In this document: piece by piece, positions 43,345 through 54,922 of the stretch
Numbering within the stretch: the first letter of the stretch is position 1
Layout: each line of letters opens with the position of its first letter
From: Nematopogon swammerdamellus
Taxonomy: Eukaryota; Arthropoda; Insecta; Lepidoptera; Adelidae
DNA length: 64,000 nt
Direction of reading: 5' to 3'
Assembly (NCBI GenBank): GCA_946902875.1
Contig: OX336343.1
Coordinates: 11,591,361-11,655,360 of the forward strand
Translations under genes and position numbers: made by a program
Notes under the pieces: generated by a model
What the model saw: the letters and a program-made list of their open reading frames with translations, nothing else
What the model was told of the DNA's origin: nothing
Database searches by the model: none

Positions 43345-44111
43345 TGTAGCGTTATTCCTGACTGATTAGAATTTTGAAAATTATTTAAATAAGGAAGATA
43401 TGAAAAAAAGTAAAATGTTGACAGACAGCTGTCAGGGAGAGAGATGAAAAATATAATGGAAAATGGATTGGATTTTGGTAGATTGAGAGTTTTTTATGTT
43501 TTCTGCTGCTGTGAGCCATGTAGACTGCAGTGAATTGAGCCCAGGACCTGTGGCCGAGGCCTTCTGTAAGGCCGGCTGAAGAGCTGAAGAGGACGATCAA
43601 CCGGCTCCAGTATTTCATTGAACTGGCTAGCTGCACCCGTTTATCACTTCGTACGCGGCAGCCTATGGTACCACCAAGATGTAATCAGAAGGCGTTGATT
43701 TTGAGTGCGGACATGGGCGGCGGTGTGCGGGAGTAAGAAGTCGATTACGCCACACCGACCGCCCTCATCATGAAGAATTCGGCAGGAGGAACCTGCATCT
43801 ACAGCGGAGCTCGTCTGATACGTCCTTGACGCTCGCATCTGTTCCATTGCATAGTGCTGGAGAAGACCTACTGGATCAGTCTTACGAAGTTGATGAGGAT
43901 CCTATTCTGCAGGGGCTATGGGCGGTTTTAATGTGGAATATCTTGTACTCTGAATATTTTAATTTCTGCTGTGTGTATGTCGTATGGTGTGTTTATTTTT
44001 CTCTAATTAATTAAGTTTTTGCTGTATTGTGTGTTCATAAAGATGCTGAGAATGACATTAAATTACTTACATTGTTAAGACTTTTCCATCATTTTAAATA
44101 GAACCCCGACA
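43345..44111 (+). repeat. gypsy 3' LTR
   Basis: Same length as the 5' LTR with one substitution by eye (T at 43734). It is followed by AGGC, the right copy of the target duplication. Confidence 0.95.
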
Positions 44112-44115
44112 AGGC

Positions 44116-44547
44116 CCAGAACCGTATGTGCCCTTACCAATCAGCCAGTTCAAATATTGGCTACATCAACTTACAAAATCTAAACATGAAAATCTTTGGG
44201 CCAACACCAGGGACTGCAGGCAATCCCGGGAAGCCATTCCCAAACCAGACCTGAGACTCAGGAAATGCCTGCTAAAGTTCCACAGAGGTCAACTGCGTAT
44301 GGCGGTAGGACTTCTTACGGGTCATTGCCCACTCAACAGACACTTGTTTACAATAGGTGTCACCGACAGTCCCCTGTGCAGAGGCTGCATGGCGGAGGAC
44401 GAATCAGCCACCCACGTGCTCCTGGAGTGCCCGGTGGTGGCAGAAGTACGACTGCAGTTTCTTGGGAACGTGGGAACTGCCCATGGAGTGTGGAAGCGTC
44501 CAAGAAGAGTGCTCCACTTCATGAAAGAGCTCGGGTGGCTGGAGTAA
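44116..44547 (+). pseudogene. LINE ORF2, second part: C-terminal zinc-knuckle region
   Basis: Resumes the LINE ORF2 in the same frame after the AGGC duplication. It contains the Cys/His motif CRGCMAEDESATHVLLEC (CX2C...HX4C type), found after the RNase H domain of I/Jockey-group LINEs, and stops after MKELGWLE. The 3' UTR is about 90 bp and ends in (CAA)n. Confidence 0.85.
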
Positions 44548-44750
44548 CACCACCCGAGCGCCAACGTACAACGGACCGTCTTGAGGTCTCAGTGCGGAGA
44601 ATGGCCCACCCATCTTCCCAAGAGGCTGGGCAGCAAACAACAACAACAACAACAACAACGGTGGTACCAACCTTAAATGAGCTAAGTAATTTGATAAACT
44701 CTTTTTTTTTCGAATTAATTTTCAGTCTTACGGTTTTGGTAGCTATTGTA

Positions 44751-44950
44751 CAGTTCCCGGCAGCAAATGATGCATGTCGAGCTTTAGAAAGTGACAACCC
44801 GGTCGTAGAGCGTCGTCCCTGTCGCACAGAGACGTGCGAGTTCGTGTGACAGGGACGACGCTCTACAGCCGGATAGAGACAATCCGGCTGTAGAGCGTCG
44901 TCCCAGTCGCACGAAAGCTCAACACGCATGAGTTGCTGCAGAGACCTGTA
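44751..44950. mobile_element. Fold-back MITE M, copy 1
   Basis: Ends CAGTTCCCGGCAGCAAATGA on the left and a diverged complement (GTTGCTGCAGAGACCTG) on the right. Inside, 44852-44874 and 44882-44904 form a perfect 23 bp hairpin around GACGCTCTACAGCCGGAT. Same family as 48520-48691 and 51180-51240. Confidence 0.75.
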
Positions 44951-45439
44951 CTGGTATGTGTGCGTGCATGTATGGAGATAGTAGTTTGATTTGAACATTG
45001 TTTTTTCTTTAATTTAGTTTAGCGCTTTAGCTGTACTACGACTATGCCAGCACCATGGTGACTATTCTCTTCAAAGATTATCTAATTTTACTAATGTTTT
45101 ACAGTTAGATAACAATTAGTTCAAGATTTTGGGTTTTTTGCTCAACACTATTGGTATCCCATTAATTATTATAATGTTTGGCGTTTTATCAGGCAATGTT
45201 CAGCAGGTTGCCGATAGAACCACTCGCGATTCAAGTCATTAGGAAACTAAGTGCCTCATTCATTAATACTTCAACCATGCCAGTAATGTTATCCTTCCAG
45301 GCCATAAGTGCTCGTCAAGGCTATCTCTTTTTAATCACCGATAAAAGGAGGGGTGGATAAGTTTGACGCCTAACTTTAAACTTGGACGTAAACACAGGAC
45401 GCATCTATCTACTGAAGAAGTATAAAGCGAGTAGCTTCA
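44951..45439. other. Non-coding spacer
   Basis: No gene recognised; frames here are short and featureless. Confidence 0.4.
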
Positions 45440-45650
45440 CATTTTTTTAAATTTAATCCCGTATGGATGGCTGAGTCGAAGGGGCCAAAGCACATGCTCC
45501 GATCAGCCAATATCACCTCCGAGAAGGTAGGTGTCATACCGGAGACTTCCCTGGATTACTGGCTATACTGGACTAGAGGAGAACACAACCGAGTCTGCTA
45601 TGCGGCCATCTTACAACCAGTACGGTGGTACCAATACCAGTACGCCTACT
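45440..45650 (-). repeat. SINE family C copy 4
   Basis: Minus copy with the TTTTTTTAAATTTAATCC tail side, CCAAAGCACATGCTCCGATC body and the central GTACGGTGGTACCAA; truncated at its 5' (right) side. Confidence 0.75.
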
Positions 45651-45729
45651 TCGACATCTTTTACCACATCCCAAAGGTTTGCTTGATCATAATGCAGATC
45701 TGGATTTAGCCGACCTTTTTGTACCATTA

Positions 45730-45794
45730 TCATTTATTGTTTATTGTAAGTACACCATTTTATAGCAAAATGGTGTACAACAAACAATAAATGA
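45730..45794. repeat. Short hairpin with about 30 bp arms
   Basis: TCATTTATTGTTT...GTACACCATTTT pairs with AAAATGGTGTAC...AACAAACAATAAATGA around a 5-6 base loop. Function unknown. Confidence 0.7.
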
Positions 45795-46497
45795 AAATAT
45801 AAATACACTATTTAAGGCTACACGACAAAACTCTCAAAACATATGTATACTCCGACAGCTAGATCTGTATACTATTTCCACATGGTGAGACATAGGCACG
45901 TTGAACCCTCTTCAAAAACAACCCCAGCATTCCGTTTGAAATAACACCAAAATATACGCCTAAAATATCTCCTCTTAAATAATGAATGCAAACCAGAGCT
46001 CCGCGCCGTCGACGTAGAGCGTGAAATCTGACGCTATATTCGACGCGAAATAAGTCATTCTCTTTGACAGAGAAAACTCGTACATACATTTCGAGCGAGA
46101 TAACTGTTTCAGTGCGAGTTTTCAGCTCTCGTCTACTGCAAACTACATTCCCCTTTGACTGTCGACAAATCCAGCCACGGGCAGCCACTGATTATATTAA
46201 ATTAAGGTTGTTTCTAAATACATCTTCACAAGTTTCTTGGAGGTTGAAAATTAATACCCATGTCCATGTTACTTTAACTGTTATTTCAACTGTTCAACAC
46301 GTCTCGTCGTCGAGCAGAATCGACTTGAAAATTTTTTTACTGAACTGGAATTACAAAATCTAAGCATTCCCTATACAAATATTATGTGTGTACACCTAAC
46401 TAAGATTTAAAATGTGTTTTCTTGCAGTTTTGTTCACGCATCTGAAGGTTTCCAGTTTTTAATAGTGAACTTAGCATATTCTAAATTAGAACTAGGT
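45795..46497. other. Non-coding spacer
   Basis: Overlapping frames at 45859-46363 on both strands have no recognised features. No gene called. Confidence 0.4.
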
Positions 46498-46612
46498 GAA
46501 TGTAGCCGACATGAAATGAAGGGAAGCACTGACATGGCATCTAGTTCACCCGGTGGTATGGGCTGATATCACGGATGTTGTATAGGTGATGCCAACCGTG
46601 TCAGTTTTCATA
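46498..46612 (+). repeat. SINE A/B tail fragment
   Basis: GTAGCCGACATGAAATGAAG through GCCAACCGTGTCAGTTTTCA, 5'-truncated and without an A-tail. Confidence 0.8.
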
Positions 46613-48491
46613 CAAAATCCCTAAATCTATAAAAATACGGAATAAAAATAAATAAGTTTAATTAATAAAATATACTATCTATTCAGTGCTTATAACATGA
46701 AAACTAGAAGTTTGTATCATAAACGGTTACAGAGAAAATCACATTCTTCTGAGCGTAATAGAAGCGACTCACGGGCGCGAGGTCCGACCCGGGGAAGGTT
46801 GGACAGCGGTGATGCATAAGTCGATCAAGTTGCTACGGAGCCCTCAATGTAAAGATTTGAGCTTTGTGGCTCGTCATTTCAGGCCACACAACAATGAATG
46901 TTCTTCCAAGTGTTTCTTACCAAAATTGGCACAAAGCTACCCTTATGATGAGACTGTAATAAGGCTGTAAATTCTAAACAGGCAATGGCGAATACTGAAA
47001 TACTGAATATTGATTAATGTAGTTAAATAAGATTTTTACCTAACTATTTGGAAATAGAATTATGAAATTTACAAAGAGCTGAGTTAATGGGTTCAGTGGA
47101 GTTGACATTTGAATATGGGAACCAATCACACAAATTGAATATTTTTAAAAGAACTCTAATAAATTTTAGCCATCCATTGATATTAGATTATGTGTTGGCT
47201 GTCTAATTAACTCTGACATAAACATAAATATATTTATACATACATGAAAATGTACACAGACAATGACAAGTCTATTCCTATGCCCACCGTAGCTAAATAT
47301 ACCCAAATAGAATAATGAAATAATATAAAAATGTAACGTATGTTTTTTTTAGATAATAAGCAGATATTATGTGTAAGCTAACATACATGGTGACTTATAC
47401 GAATGTGCAAGGAAAGAGATATAGAGACAGAGAAGAAAAGATTTAATTCTCTAAACTTACCTAGGTATGTCAAAGAAAATGACTCGAGTTTTCGGCTTAC
47501 TTCTCTGATTCCGCTTTATTTCGCTCTCTTATCTTTATTTGAATACCTGAATTTGAAAACTTTGGAATGTCGTGGATTAAGTAAGCCGCTGCGGTGGTAG
47601 AAAATACACTAGCGCTGTTTTGATTCGCTGTGGTTAATAGATTTGAAATATTATGAAGTAAAATAACGACGAAGCGTAGGTATGAAGCAAATTATGTCAC
47701 TACAATAGTATGCATTTGTTGGTCTAGCTAACGCATGATATTGTTTTCGTTCTTGTACACATACCTAAACTGCTAGTTAGGTATACGCTTTTATATAGGC
47801 AGCGATCGGTAAATAAAACAGAAAGAAGCCATAATTTATGGTCGGACGCCTGCCCCTAACCTACTGATATTCCAGATTCTATATTCTAGCTATTAACTTA
47901 CTTTATGTGTTTACTTCGCTCAATAACTCTTCAAACATCCTTTGTTTTGACTCCGTCTGTGACGACTATCGTTGTCGTTATTGTGTTGTTTCTTGTTCTG
48001 AGATGTAGGTACGTAGGTACCTGCCTCCTTCAAATAATAATTATGTTTCTTATTTTGATCGCACTCGACTTTACTCAATCCGCAAAAAAGAAACATTCCC
48101 TCATAGGCGCTTCCTTTAAATAGAGGAATATTCCCGCAGAAACGCCATCTTTAAATAGAAAAACATCGGCGCAGCGCAATCTCTAAATAGATATAGATTC
48201 CCGCATGGCACAGTTTCACCACCTGGGGATGATTTCAATAATAGCTCCTCTCACTAGCTTATTGATGGAAGCGTCGCGTCGAGAGCGCTCCGTGTCAGTC
48301 GACCGTGGGGCGTCGCCGGCGCGCGGCGCGGCGCTTCGCGACGACATCGGCATCAGCATTGACGTCGCGCTAGATGAGCGAGGCATAGCATCAGATTGCG
48401 TCACATATCATAAACTCTGGCACGACCACCCACCGATTTTCTAAGAGTTTATAGATCAAAACAATACCAGAACTTTCTGGAGTTATTAAAC
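46613..48491. other. AT-rich non-coding stretch
   Basis: No gene recognised. The right part (48290-48370) is GC-rich with CGCCGGCGCGCGGCGCGG. A hydrophobic 72-codon frame at 47905-48123 has no other support. Confidence 0.4.
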
Positions 48492-48522
48492 CTGACATGG
48501 TTAGTGTTGCTAACCATGTCAG
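48492..48522. repeat. Perfect 13 bp palindrome at MITE edge
   Basis: CTGACATGGTTAG, 5-base spacer, CTAACCATGTCAG. It overlaps the first bases of the MITE and may be its insertion target. Confidence 0.8.
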
Positions 48523-48691
48523 TTCCCGGCAGCAAATAATGCGTGTCGAACTTTAGAAAGAGACCATCCGGTTGTAGAGCTTCGTCCCTGTCGCACGAAC
48601 TCGCACGTCTCTGTGCGACAGGGACGAGACGCTCTACAAGCGGATTGTTTATTTCTAAAGCTCGACACGCATTATTTGCTGCCAGGAACTG
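48520..48691. mobile_element. Fold-back MITE M, copy 2 (best copy)
   Basis: Inverted termini of about 40 bp (CAGTTCCCGGCAGCAAATAA ... and its complement ending GCCAGGAACTG) enclose a second inverted pair, GTCCCTGTCGCACG against GTGCGACAGGGAC. Nearly the whole 172 bp could pair with itself. No coding capacity. Confidence 0.85.
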
Positions 48692-51179
48692 TACACAGTT
48701 GTACTTACAACTAAGCATACCTACAGGCAAGCAGGGTCTTTATTAAAACATGTTGGAAGAAAGGTTTTCAAAAATTTACAGATATACAGACGATTCTCAA
48801 ATCCTGCTTTGAAACGATGACTTTCGTTAGTGGTGTCGTCGCCACGCTGGCACCGGAACGCGTCAACTGAAGCCTAGAATACCTCGGTTGAATGGAGTGT
48901 AGTGCATCGGATGCGCCTCGAGTCTCCCTCATCTAGGCCGTTGTTCCACCCACTTCGACCCCTCCTACCCACTGCCAATACCCAGCCAGCACCCCGCCTA
49001 CGGCAACGCAACACTACCCACGTGACGTGTCGCGCGTTGAATATATTATATCGGATTGCTCAGTTGACAGAGACCGGCATCAACAGTTGACCGGACAGAC
49101 ACAATTTTGAAAATTCGATGCGCGAAACCTGTTTGATGTTTACATTTCGATTTATAGTTTTGACCGTAGGTAACATGTACAATTTAATCCTGTCATGAGC
49201 ACAGGAGAGGTGTGGTCGTGAGTAGAAATGGGATGTTTTGTCGAAATGTGGAAATTTTTTCAATTTGTATTGATTCCTTCCGTGATGATTAGTGAGGACA
49301 ATATCATTGATAATAACTTAAAGAAAAAATTCATATATAAAAAAATTGAGCTGGAGCAAACTTCGCCTTAGTTCGAGTAAAGTAAAACAATAAAATTAAT
49401 TTCTTACTTTTGGTGCTCACATCCGATTGAGTTTGAATTCAGAGCAAGATAGGTACTCACTTGGTTCAAATTCAAATCCGCTGTCCGGCATTCCACGCGA
49501 TTGGTAACGGAAGTGAATTTCCCAAATACAGTTCCGTTCGGACATGGTGCAATCTGGAAACTCGTTACTGTAACAAGTTTAGCCGGGACGATCGACGGGG
49601 ACGGGACACATCGGTCCTGTCCTGCCTAGTGTCTACTAGTACCTAGCCTCGGGCGCAACGCGGGTGATACTAGTTCTACTGCCGGGCGGGAGAACGAACG
49701 GCGCGGGGGCGGCGCGTGGTGGCGGGGCGTTGCTGCTACGATCTTCCTGTGTACAATTTGGCAATATACCGGATGCCCCAGATCGACCGTTTAATATTAT
49801 CACCACGCCGCCGCCGCCGCGATTTCTTAGCTCATGGACCACAAATATGGTTATTATTAAAATGTTTTAATCCGCCTTATAGTTTTTAGGTTTTTCAGGA
49901 TTTCATGCGGCAAGGTTGGTTCGCTTTATCGTTCATACATAAGTGATAATTTTTGTTATTTTTACAAGCTTTTATTTAGTTTCACCTGTCCGGGTGTCTG
50001 TGGTAATCAAATCTTACAAGTTAAATTTGACCCATTTCCTGGTGTTCGATTGAGCTGAAACTTTGCATACATATGTAAATCGGATGACAATGCAATATAA
50101 TGATGTCATAGCGGGTCTGATGATGGAGCCGGACGGTGGCCACAGGAAACAACGTAACCCCATTGAGTTTGGGCTCGTTTGCTTTGTCTTCACAAGCACC
50201 CTGGTCCTAGATGTCGTTTTTTCCACCATACAATACTAAAAAGTAAAAAATAATTAAACGTAAAAAAAATAATACAAAACAAGCTTTTATATTGATAAAA
50301 ATGAACTAACAAGTTTAAAATAAACTTATTCCGATTGGAAAGAAGCTATTTTTTTAAAGGTTTTTTACGTTTATTTGTATTATGGTAATCAAAGAATCAC
50401 CGTTATTGTGTGAAGTTAAAGCCACGCTGCAACACTGTCCTACCGATTCCCGGATCTAAAACAGTGCGAGTACGCACAACTGCGACGGTTTTTGACAAAT
50501 TTCACATAGACAAAATTTATAGTGCATCTTATTTGCATGGAGGCATCCACTTGTTTACTGCAATGTTGCTCCCTATCAAGATAAAATGTATGCAATGCTG
50601 TTCGTGGGTTTATTTGCATGCACGTTGCCACTGCGCTCGCGGGCGGGCGGCGCGGCGGGCACTAGAACGAAGCTTGGCGTGAGTGCTTGACTAACGGGGC
50701 GGAGTGCCCTTTACTATCGACTGAATGTGTGCGTGGCCCTTGCGGAGAAGTGCGTAAGGTAAATTGAAACTATTAGTGAAAATGCCAACACGTGGGAGAG
50801 AGGCCACTGACGCGTTGTACGTGATCCATTCATAGCCTTCGTGGTTGATAGAAGAGCAATATAATTAACGCTAAATTAAGTAGATAGTAGTAGTAGTAGG
50901 ATCTTTATGGATAAGACATTTCCTCTTTTCTCTTGGTTCTTTACAGCCCTTGTCGTTGTTGTTCATTGTTTTAAATTGTCATTATATGTAGTTAGTATTC
51001 GGAAGTCACACAGTTGGTATTCGGAATGTAAGATGACTAATTCAAGAGCAAAAGGTACGAGTATTTGCCTACGAATAATAATTAAACCAATTAACCAATA
51101 TTTCAAAATATATCATGTTTCAATTAGGTACACGTGAATTAATTAATTAGTTACGTTACCTAATTAGTCAAATACGGTA
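48692..51179. other. Non-coding stretch with GC-rich patches
   Basis: CpG-rich patches at 49685-49735, 49803-49825 and 50635-50680 could be regulatory. GTAAATTG after GTGCGTAAG at 50758 is a weak donor-like site. No exon is supportable. A TAG trinucleotide run lies at 50885-50900. Confidence 0.4.
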
Positions 51180-51240
51180 CACGTCTCTGTGCGACAGAGA
51201 CGAAGCTCTACAACCGATATTTTTCTTTTTAAAGCTCCAT
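51180..51240 (+). repeat. MITE M fragment
   Basis: CACGTCTCTGTGCGACAGAG followed by ACGAAGCTCTACAACCG matches the middle of MITE M; the rest is lost. Confidence 0.7.
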
Positions 51241-52152
51241 GTTCATTACTAACTGCCGTACTGCCGTACTATCGTACGTAGGAGCTGTACGTACCTACTT
51301 AGTTTCAGGCGCAACGACAAGTAAGTAACGAGACAAACAATTATTACAATAATTGTAATTATTACAAGCCCCTTCCATTGCCTTACTAGATACCTTACCT
51401 ATTGGTAATATTGAGTGAAGGTATGAGTTATATTTGGGTTCTGATGGGAGGATAGTGTAGTTTTATGTAAGTACTTTGATGTATTAGGTATAATAAGGTA
51501 TATTTTCACTAGGCATTGCATTGCATGTTATTATGTTATTCTTATGTTACTCTATGTTATTCTAAGTTTCTCTAAGAGTAATTCCAACATTTATATTTTC
51601 TACATAAGTAGGTACCTAACCTAGCAAAATGAATTTCACAAAATATAAGCATAGAAAAAATGGTTTACAGTTCGAGAAACGAAAATGTCGTCTGGATTTC
51701 GTCTTTCAAGCTGGAGACTATGTTGACAAAAGGACACATTTATATTTTTTTATAAACGTATCTTCGTTTTGCTTCACCGGCAGCGCCAGCAGATATCATG
51801 CTCATAACTCGAGATAATCCCAAGCGGAAGCTGTACTAGAGTTAGTTCAAATAATACTTAAATATGTTCTATATGAACGTGAAACCTTGGTTAAACTGCT
51901 CGCTTGGATTTCAGCTACAGGCTACAAGCACTAAGGCAGGCAGCCTGAGCTCCAGCTGGATTGGATGGCAATTTGCTTATCTAATCCTCAAAACATTTAT
52001 CCAATCCGCAATCAAGCTTCGGCGCGCCGCCGCGCCGCCGCCGCCCCGCCGCCCTGCCGCTTGATTACATAACATGTTTATACACACGAATAGTCGACGA
52101 GCAGCCGTTTTACATACTCTCGTTTACTTACGTTTAATTAACGTAACGTTAA
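51241..52152. other. Non-coding spacer
   Basis: GC-rich CGCCGCGCCGCCGCCGCC patch at 52021-52060. A palindromic AATTATTACAATAATTGTAATTATT-like tract lies near 51338. No gene. Confidence 0.4.
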
Positions 52153-52536
52153 AAGCGCAGCGTCACAGAACGGATTTCCGAACACACCAGAGCAGTCAAG
52201 AACGTGGACAAAACCAAGTCTGCCATAGTTGAGTATGTCGACTCCGGAATGCAGCACTGGATAAGATTCGATCAGGTGAAAATTTTGCCCATTGAAAAAC
52301 GACTCTTTCCACGCATCATCCGTGAGTCTATCGAGATCTCGAAGCATGCCAACTTCAACAGAGAAGACTCCTTACAGGCTGTCTCCGGTATGGAATCCCG
52401 TGCTCGCTCCCATGAAGAGCGGCAGGTCTGGCACTGTGCACCAGCAGCAGCTGGAGGACACTGTCAGTACATTCTGCTCCTCGGCGGAGGTGCGGAACGC
52501 AGACCAAGCCGAATTGGTGCCTACCCACAGCTGTAA
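52153..52536 (+). pseudogene. Penelope-like element C-terminal (GIY-YIG endonuclease) remnant
   Basis: An open frame encodes RISEHTRAVKNVDKTKSAIV, then IRFDQVKIL and FPRIIRESIEISKHANFNRED. This is the conserved C-terminal part of the GIY-YIG endonuclease of Penelope-like retroelements in arthropods (SAxAEHxxxTGHxIxF...RxIREAIEIxxHxNxxNREDG). The reverse transcriptase and the GIY-YIG motif itself are missing upstream. The frame continues without domain to a stop at 52536. Confidence 0.75.
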
Positions 52537-52620
52537 GTAACTACAATCTTCGCAGCCGCGCTCGCGTTTGACAGGCAGTATTCTGTTAACCGCGGGCCCG
52601 ACCGCAGCCAGGCACTCGCC

Positions 52621-52653
52621 CTGAGGATGAACTGCACGCGAAAAGTCCGAAAC
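52621..52653 (+). ncRNA. Hammerhead-ribozyme-like motif of the Penelope-like element
   Basis: CTGAGGA (52621-52627) fits the CUGANGA core box. A short stem with ACT/AGT follows, then CGAAAC at 52648-52653. Penelope-like elements are known to carry hammerhead motifs in their terminal repeats. Helix III and the cleavage site are not convincing by eye, so this may be a degraded copy. Confidence 0.4.
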
Positions 52654-53639
52654 GTCGGCCATAGTGACCGCGAATTTCAACCATGGTAAGCCAAACACAA
52701 ACCCTATGAATATCCACGGTAGACTAAAAGTATTTACATATATTTTCTTGTTGTCATCATATCGATCTTTACGATGGCGTAACTATAACTTTTTTTACTC
52801 TTATACTGTAGTTACACGAAGCTCTCGAAACCACATATTTTTTTTGCTAAACAATTTTTACGGAATGACCCCCTATCCAAACGTAAGATGTTCATCGAAT
52901 AGACGTTTAAAATATGCATGAGCTGTTTTATACAAGGGAAAATAACGAAAAATGTCGATGGTCCACCAAGCTGCTCTTATTCTTCATTTCCTGGACTAGC
53001 ATCACGAGTCAGTAAGCCTGGATACGAAATACGGCATCGTTTGTATGAGAACCGAGGTAGCCGCCAAAGGGGTGTGAAGTCTGAGGCGGGAGCGGCGCAT
53101 GGAACGCCGTGATTGGCCGAGCGAGTAGGTAGCCAAGTGACGCCAGTCTTCCATACGTTTGAACGGGATTCATACAATAAGTCGCTCATTGTGTCGATTC
53201 GCGATGAAAAGATGAAACGGATTTAACAATATTTAACCCTTCTTTACATCAAGGGAATAATATAACTTTCTCTTAAATGAACAAAGGCAACGCCCCTTTC
53301 ACAATTTTGCGAATTTGCAGATTTTCGCATAAACATGATAATAGTTCTAAGTTCTGAGATACCTCGGATACTTTATTATAAATCTACATAAAATTTCCAA
53401 AACAATGATATGTAAGACCTCGTACATTGGTATTATCTTATTGGAGTATTTGTTATTGGAATTTTCCAAAATTAAAAAAATAATGTTAGAAAGTCGAAAA
53501 GTTTTGTAACCAAAAAAAAAATAATTATATTATTAACAACTATTTGCTAATTACTTAGCCAACGATATGACAAATTATATTGCAATATGACTTCGCGAAA
53601 AATTCGCGAAAATCTACCCTACCATAAAAAATTTATGAG

Positions 53640-53998
53640 TACCCACCTCGATATTTAATTTTTTTACGGTAAAATGAGGTTTTCCAGGCTTTGCCTTTTT
53701 TAACAAACTAACCAGCCATACCCACCTGGATATTTAATTTTTTTACGGTAAAATGAGGTTTTCCAGGTATGACCAAAACAAATTATCACGTGATAGATGG
53801 GTAGATCTCATCGAGACGTTCAGTTTGAGTACCAACACGATGGGTCTAAGTTCAGTGGTTCTCGAGATATGACCAAAACAAATTAACACGTGACAGATGG
53901 GTAGATCTCACCGAGACGTTCAGTTTGAGTACCAACACGATGGGTCTAAGTCCAGTGGTTCTGTAGATATGACCAAAACTAATGATCACGTGACAGAT
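53640..53998 (+). repeat. Two nested tandem repeats with CACGTG motifs
   Basis: First, CCCACCTCGATATTTAAT... through GAGGTTTTCCAGG (about 47 bp) occurs at 53643-53690 and 53719-53768. Second, a roughly 110 bp unit starting TATGACCAAAACAAATTA occurs about 2.3 times from 53768. Each second-type unit has a CACGTG E-box. Confidence 0.8.
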
Positions 53999-53999
53999 G

Positions 54000-54922
54000 A
54001 TAATTCCGACACCTCACTCGCATGATCGCATCGCATTTCGCATTTAGATGCTAGCTAGCTAGCTAGCAGCGGAGCGCAGGCGCTATATAGCATTTAGCAT
54101 TTAGCAGTACCACAGATAAATAGCACATACTTCATTGCTTTGTGCGTTCCAAAACAAACGAACCAACAAAGTTTTACGAACGAAACAGCAATGCTAACTA
54201 AAATTAAATGTGATTATTGCTTAGCATTTAGCATTAATTTTTATTCATCAGGGCGCTTAGCAGTGCTAAATGCTAACGGGGTATTCATTATGAATTAATT
54301 TTGTTAATGCTAAGCATAACAAGACTAATTCCCGGTAGACGCATGACCTAAAGAAATTAATTCCTTTAGAGTAGCTCAAAAGTAAAAACCGGTAGGTACT
54401 GGTTGAATGAAAAAAGCGCGATAAACGAATATTGAACGAGGAAACCTGCTGAGGTTGACTAGAAGAAATGTCCTTTGGCAATAAGGCAGAATGCATGAAA
54501 TATCTGTATACATTTAACATACATATTTATCAATAAACAAAAAAAATTACAAGAGCTAACTGCATCCAACACGATAGTCGACCTATGGTGGGTAAGCAGA
54601 AAAGAGCTCTCCATACATATTTACGCCGATGTTTGTTACTGAAATTCAAGCGAAAAATGCTATCAAATTGAATGAAAGTACTTACTCGTGAAAGGTGACT
54701 CCATCTGTGTTCAAGTTTGAATTTTTCGACGACTTTTTGCACCAAAGCACTGCACAATGAGGCATTTTGTGACAGACGCGCACGTTCGCTCCGCCTGAGC
54801 GGCGGACGGAGACTAAGATCGGTCGCCGGCGCTAGACTGACGCGCTGGCGCGTGTGCGCCGACGCGCGGCTACCCCTGTCCTCCTATGTATAGCGTATCC
54901 AGGCTTACTGACTCGTGACTAG
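54000..54922. other. Low-complexity GCATTTAGCATTTAGC tracts and GC-rich end
   Basis: GCTAGCTAGCTAGC and repeated GCATTTAGCA / GCTAAATGCTAA words at 54040-54280; then an AT-rich stretch with no gene; then a CpG-rich block (54780-54880). Confidence 0.5.

Larger units (their letters stand above)
36304..44111 (+). mobile_element. Ty3/gypsy LTR retrotransposon, complete and young
   Basis: 7808 bp with 767 bp LTRs (TGTAGCG...CCGACA), 4 bp target duplication, gag, pol in a -1 frame, and a GGGGAAAAGGGGG polypurine tract at 43330-43342. The LTRs differ at a single base (36693 G, 43734 T). There is no envelope gene: 42598-43344 holds no long frame. All catalytic motifs appear intact, so the copy may be able to move. 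Confidence 0.95.
33305..44657 (+). mobile_element. 5'-truncated I/Jockey-group LINE containing a nested gypsy element
   Basis: A 13 bp target duplication ACGGTGGTACCAA (33292-33304 and 44658-44670) brackets the insertion. The 3' end is a (CAA)n tail at 44637-44657. The LINE starts inside its endonuclease domain, so ORF1 and the endonuclease N-terminus are missing. At 36303 its ORF2 is split by a 7.8 kb Ty3/gypsy insertion and resumes at 44116 in frame. The order of events is therefore SINE C, then LINE, then gypsy. Confidence 0.92.
52997..54922. mobile_element. Candidate inverted-repeat-bounded element
   Basis: CTAGCATCACGAGTCAGTAA plus GCCTGGATACG on the left (52997-53027) reappears complemented at 54893-54922, and weaker pairing continues inward (GGTAGCCGCC-like, to about 53057 and 54868). 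The span holds tandem repeats but no transposase. No target duplication is evident, so two independent inverted copies of one repeat remain possible. Confidence 0.5.

Noticed and set aside
44196..44849. 217-codon plus frame at the LINE 3' end
   Set aside because: It is a frame shadow of the LINE ORF2 C-terminus that runs through the CAA tail and into a MITE.
53768..53998. CRISPR-like array
   Set aside because: The units are long, contiguous tandem repeats without spacers, in a eukaryotic genome.
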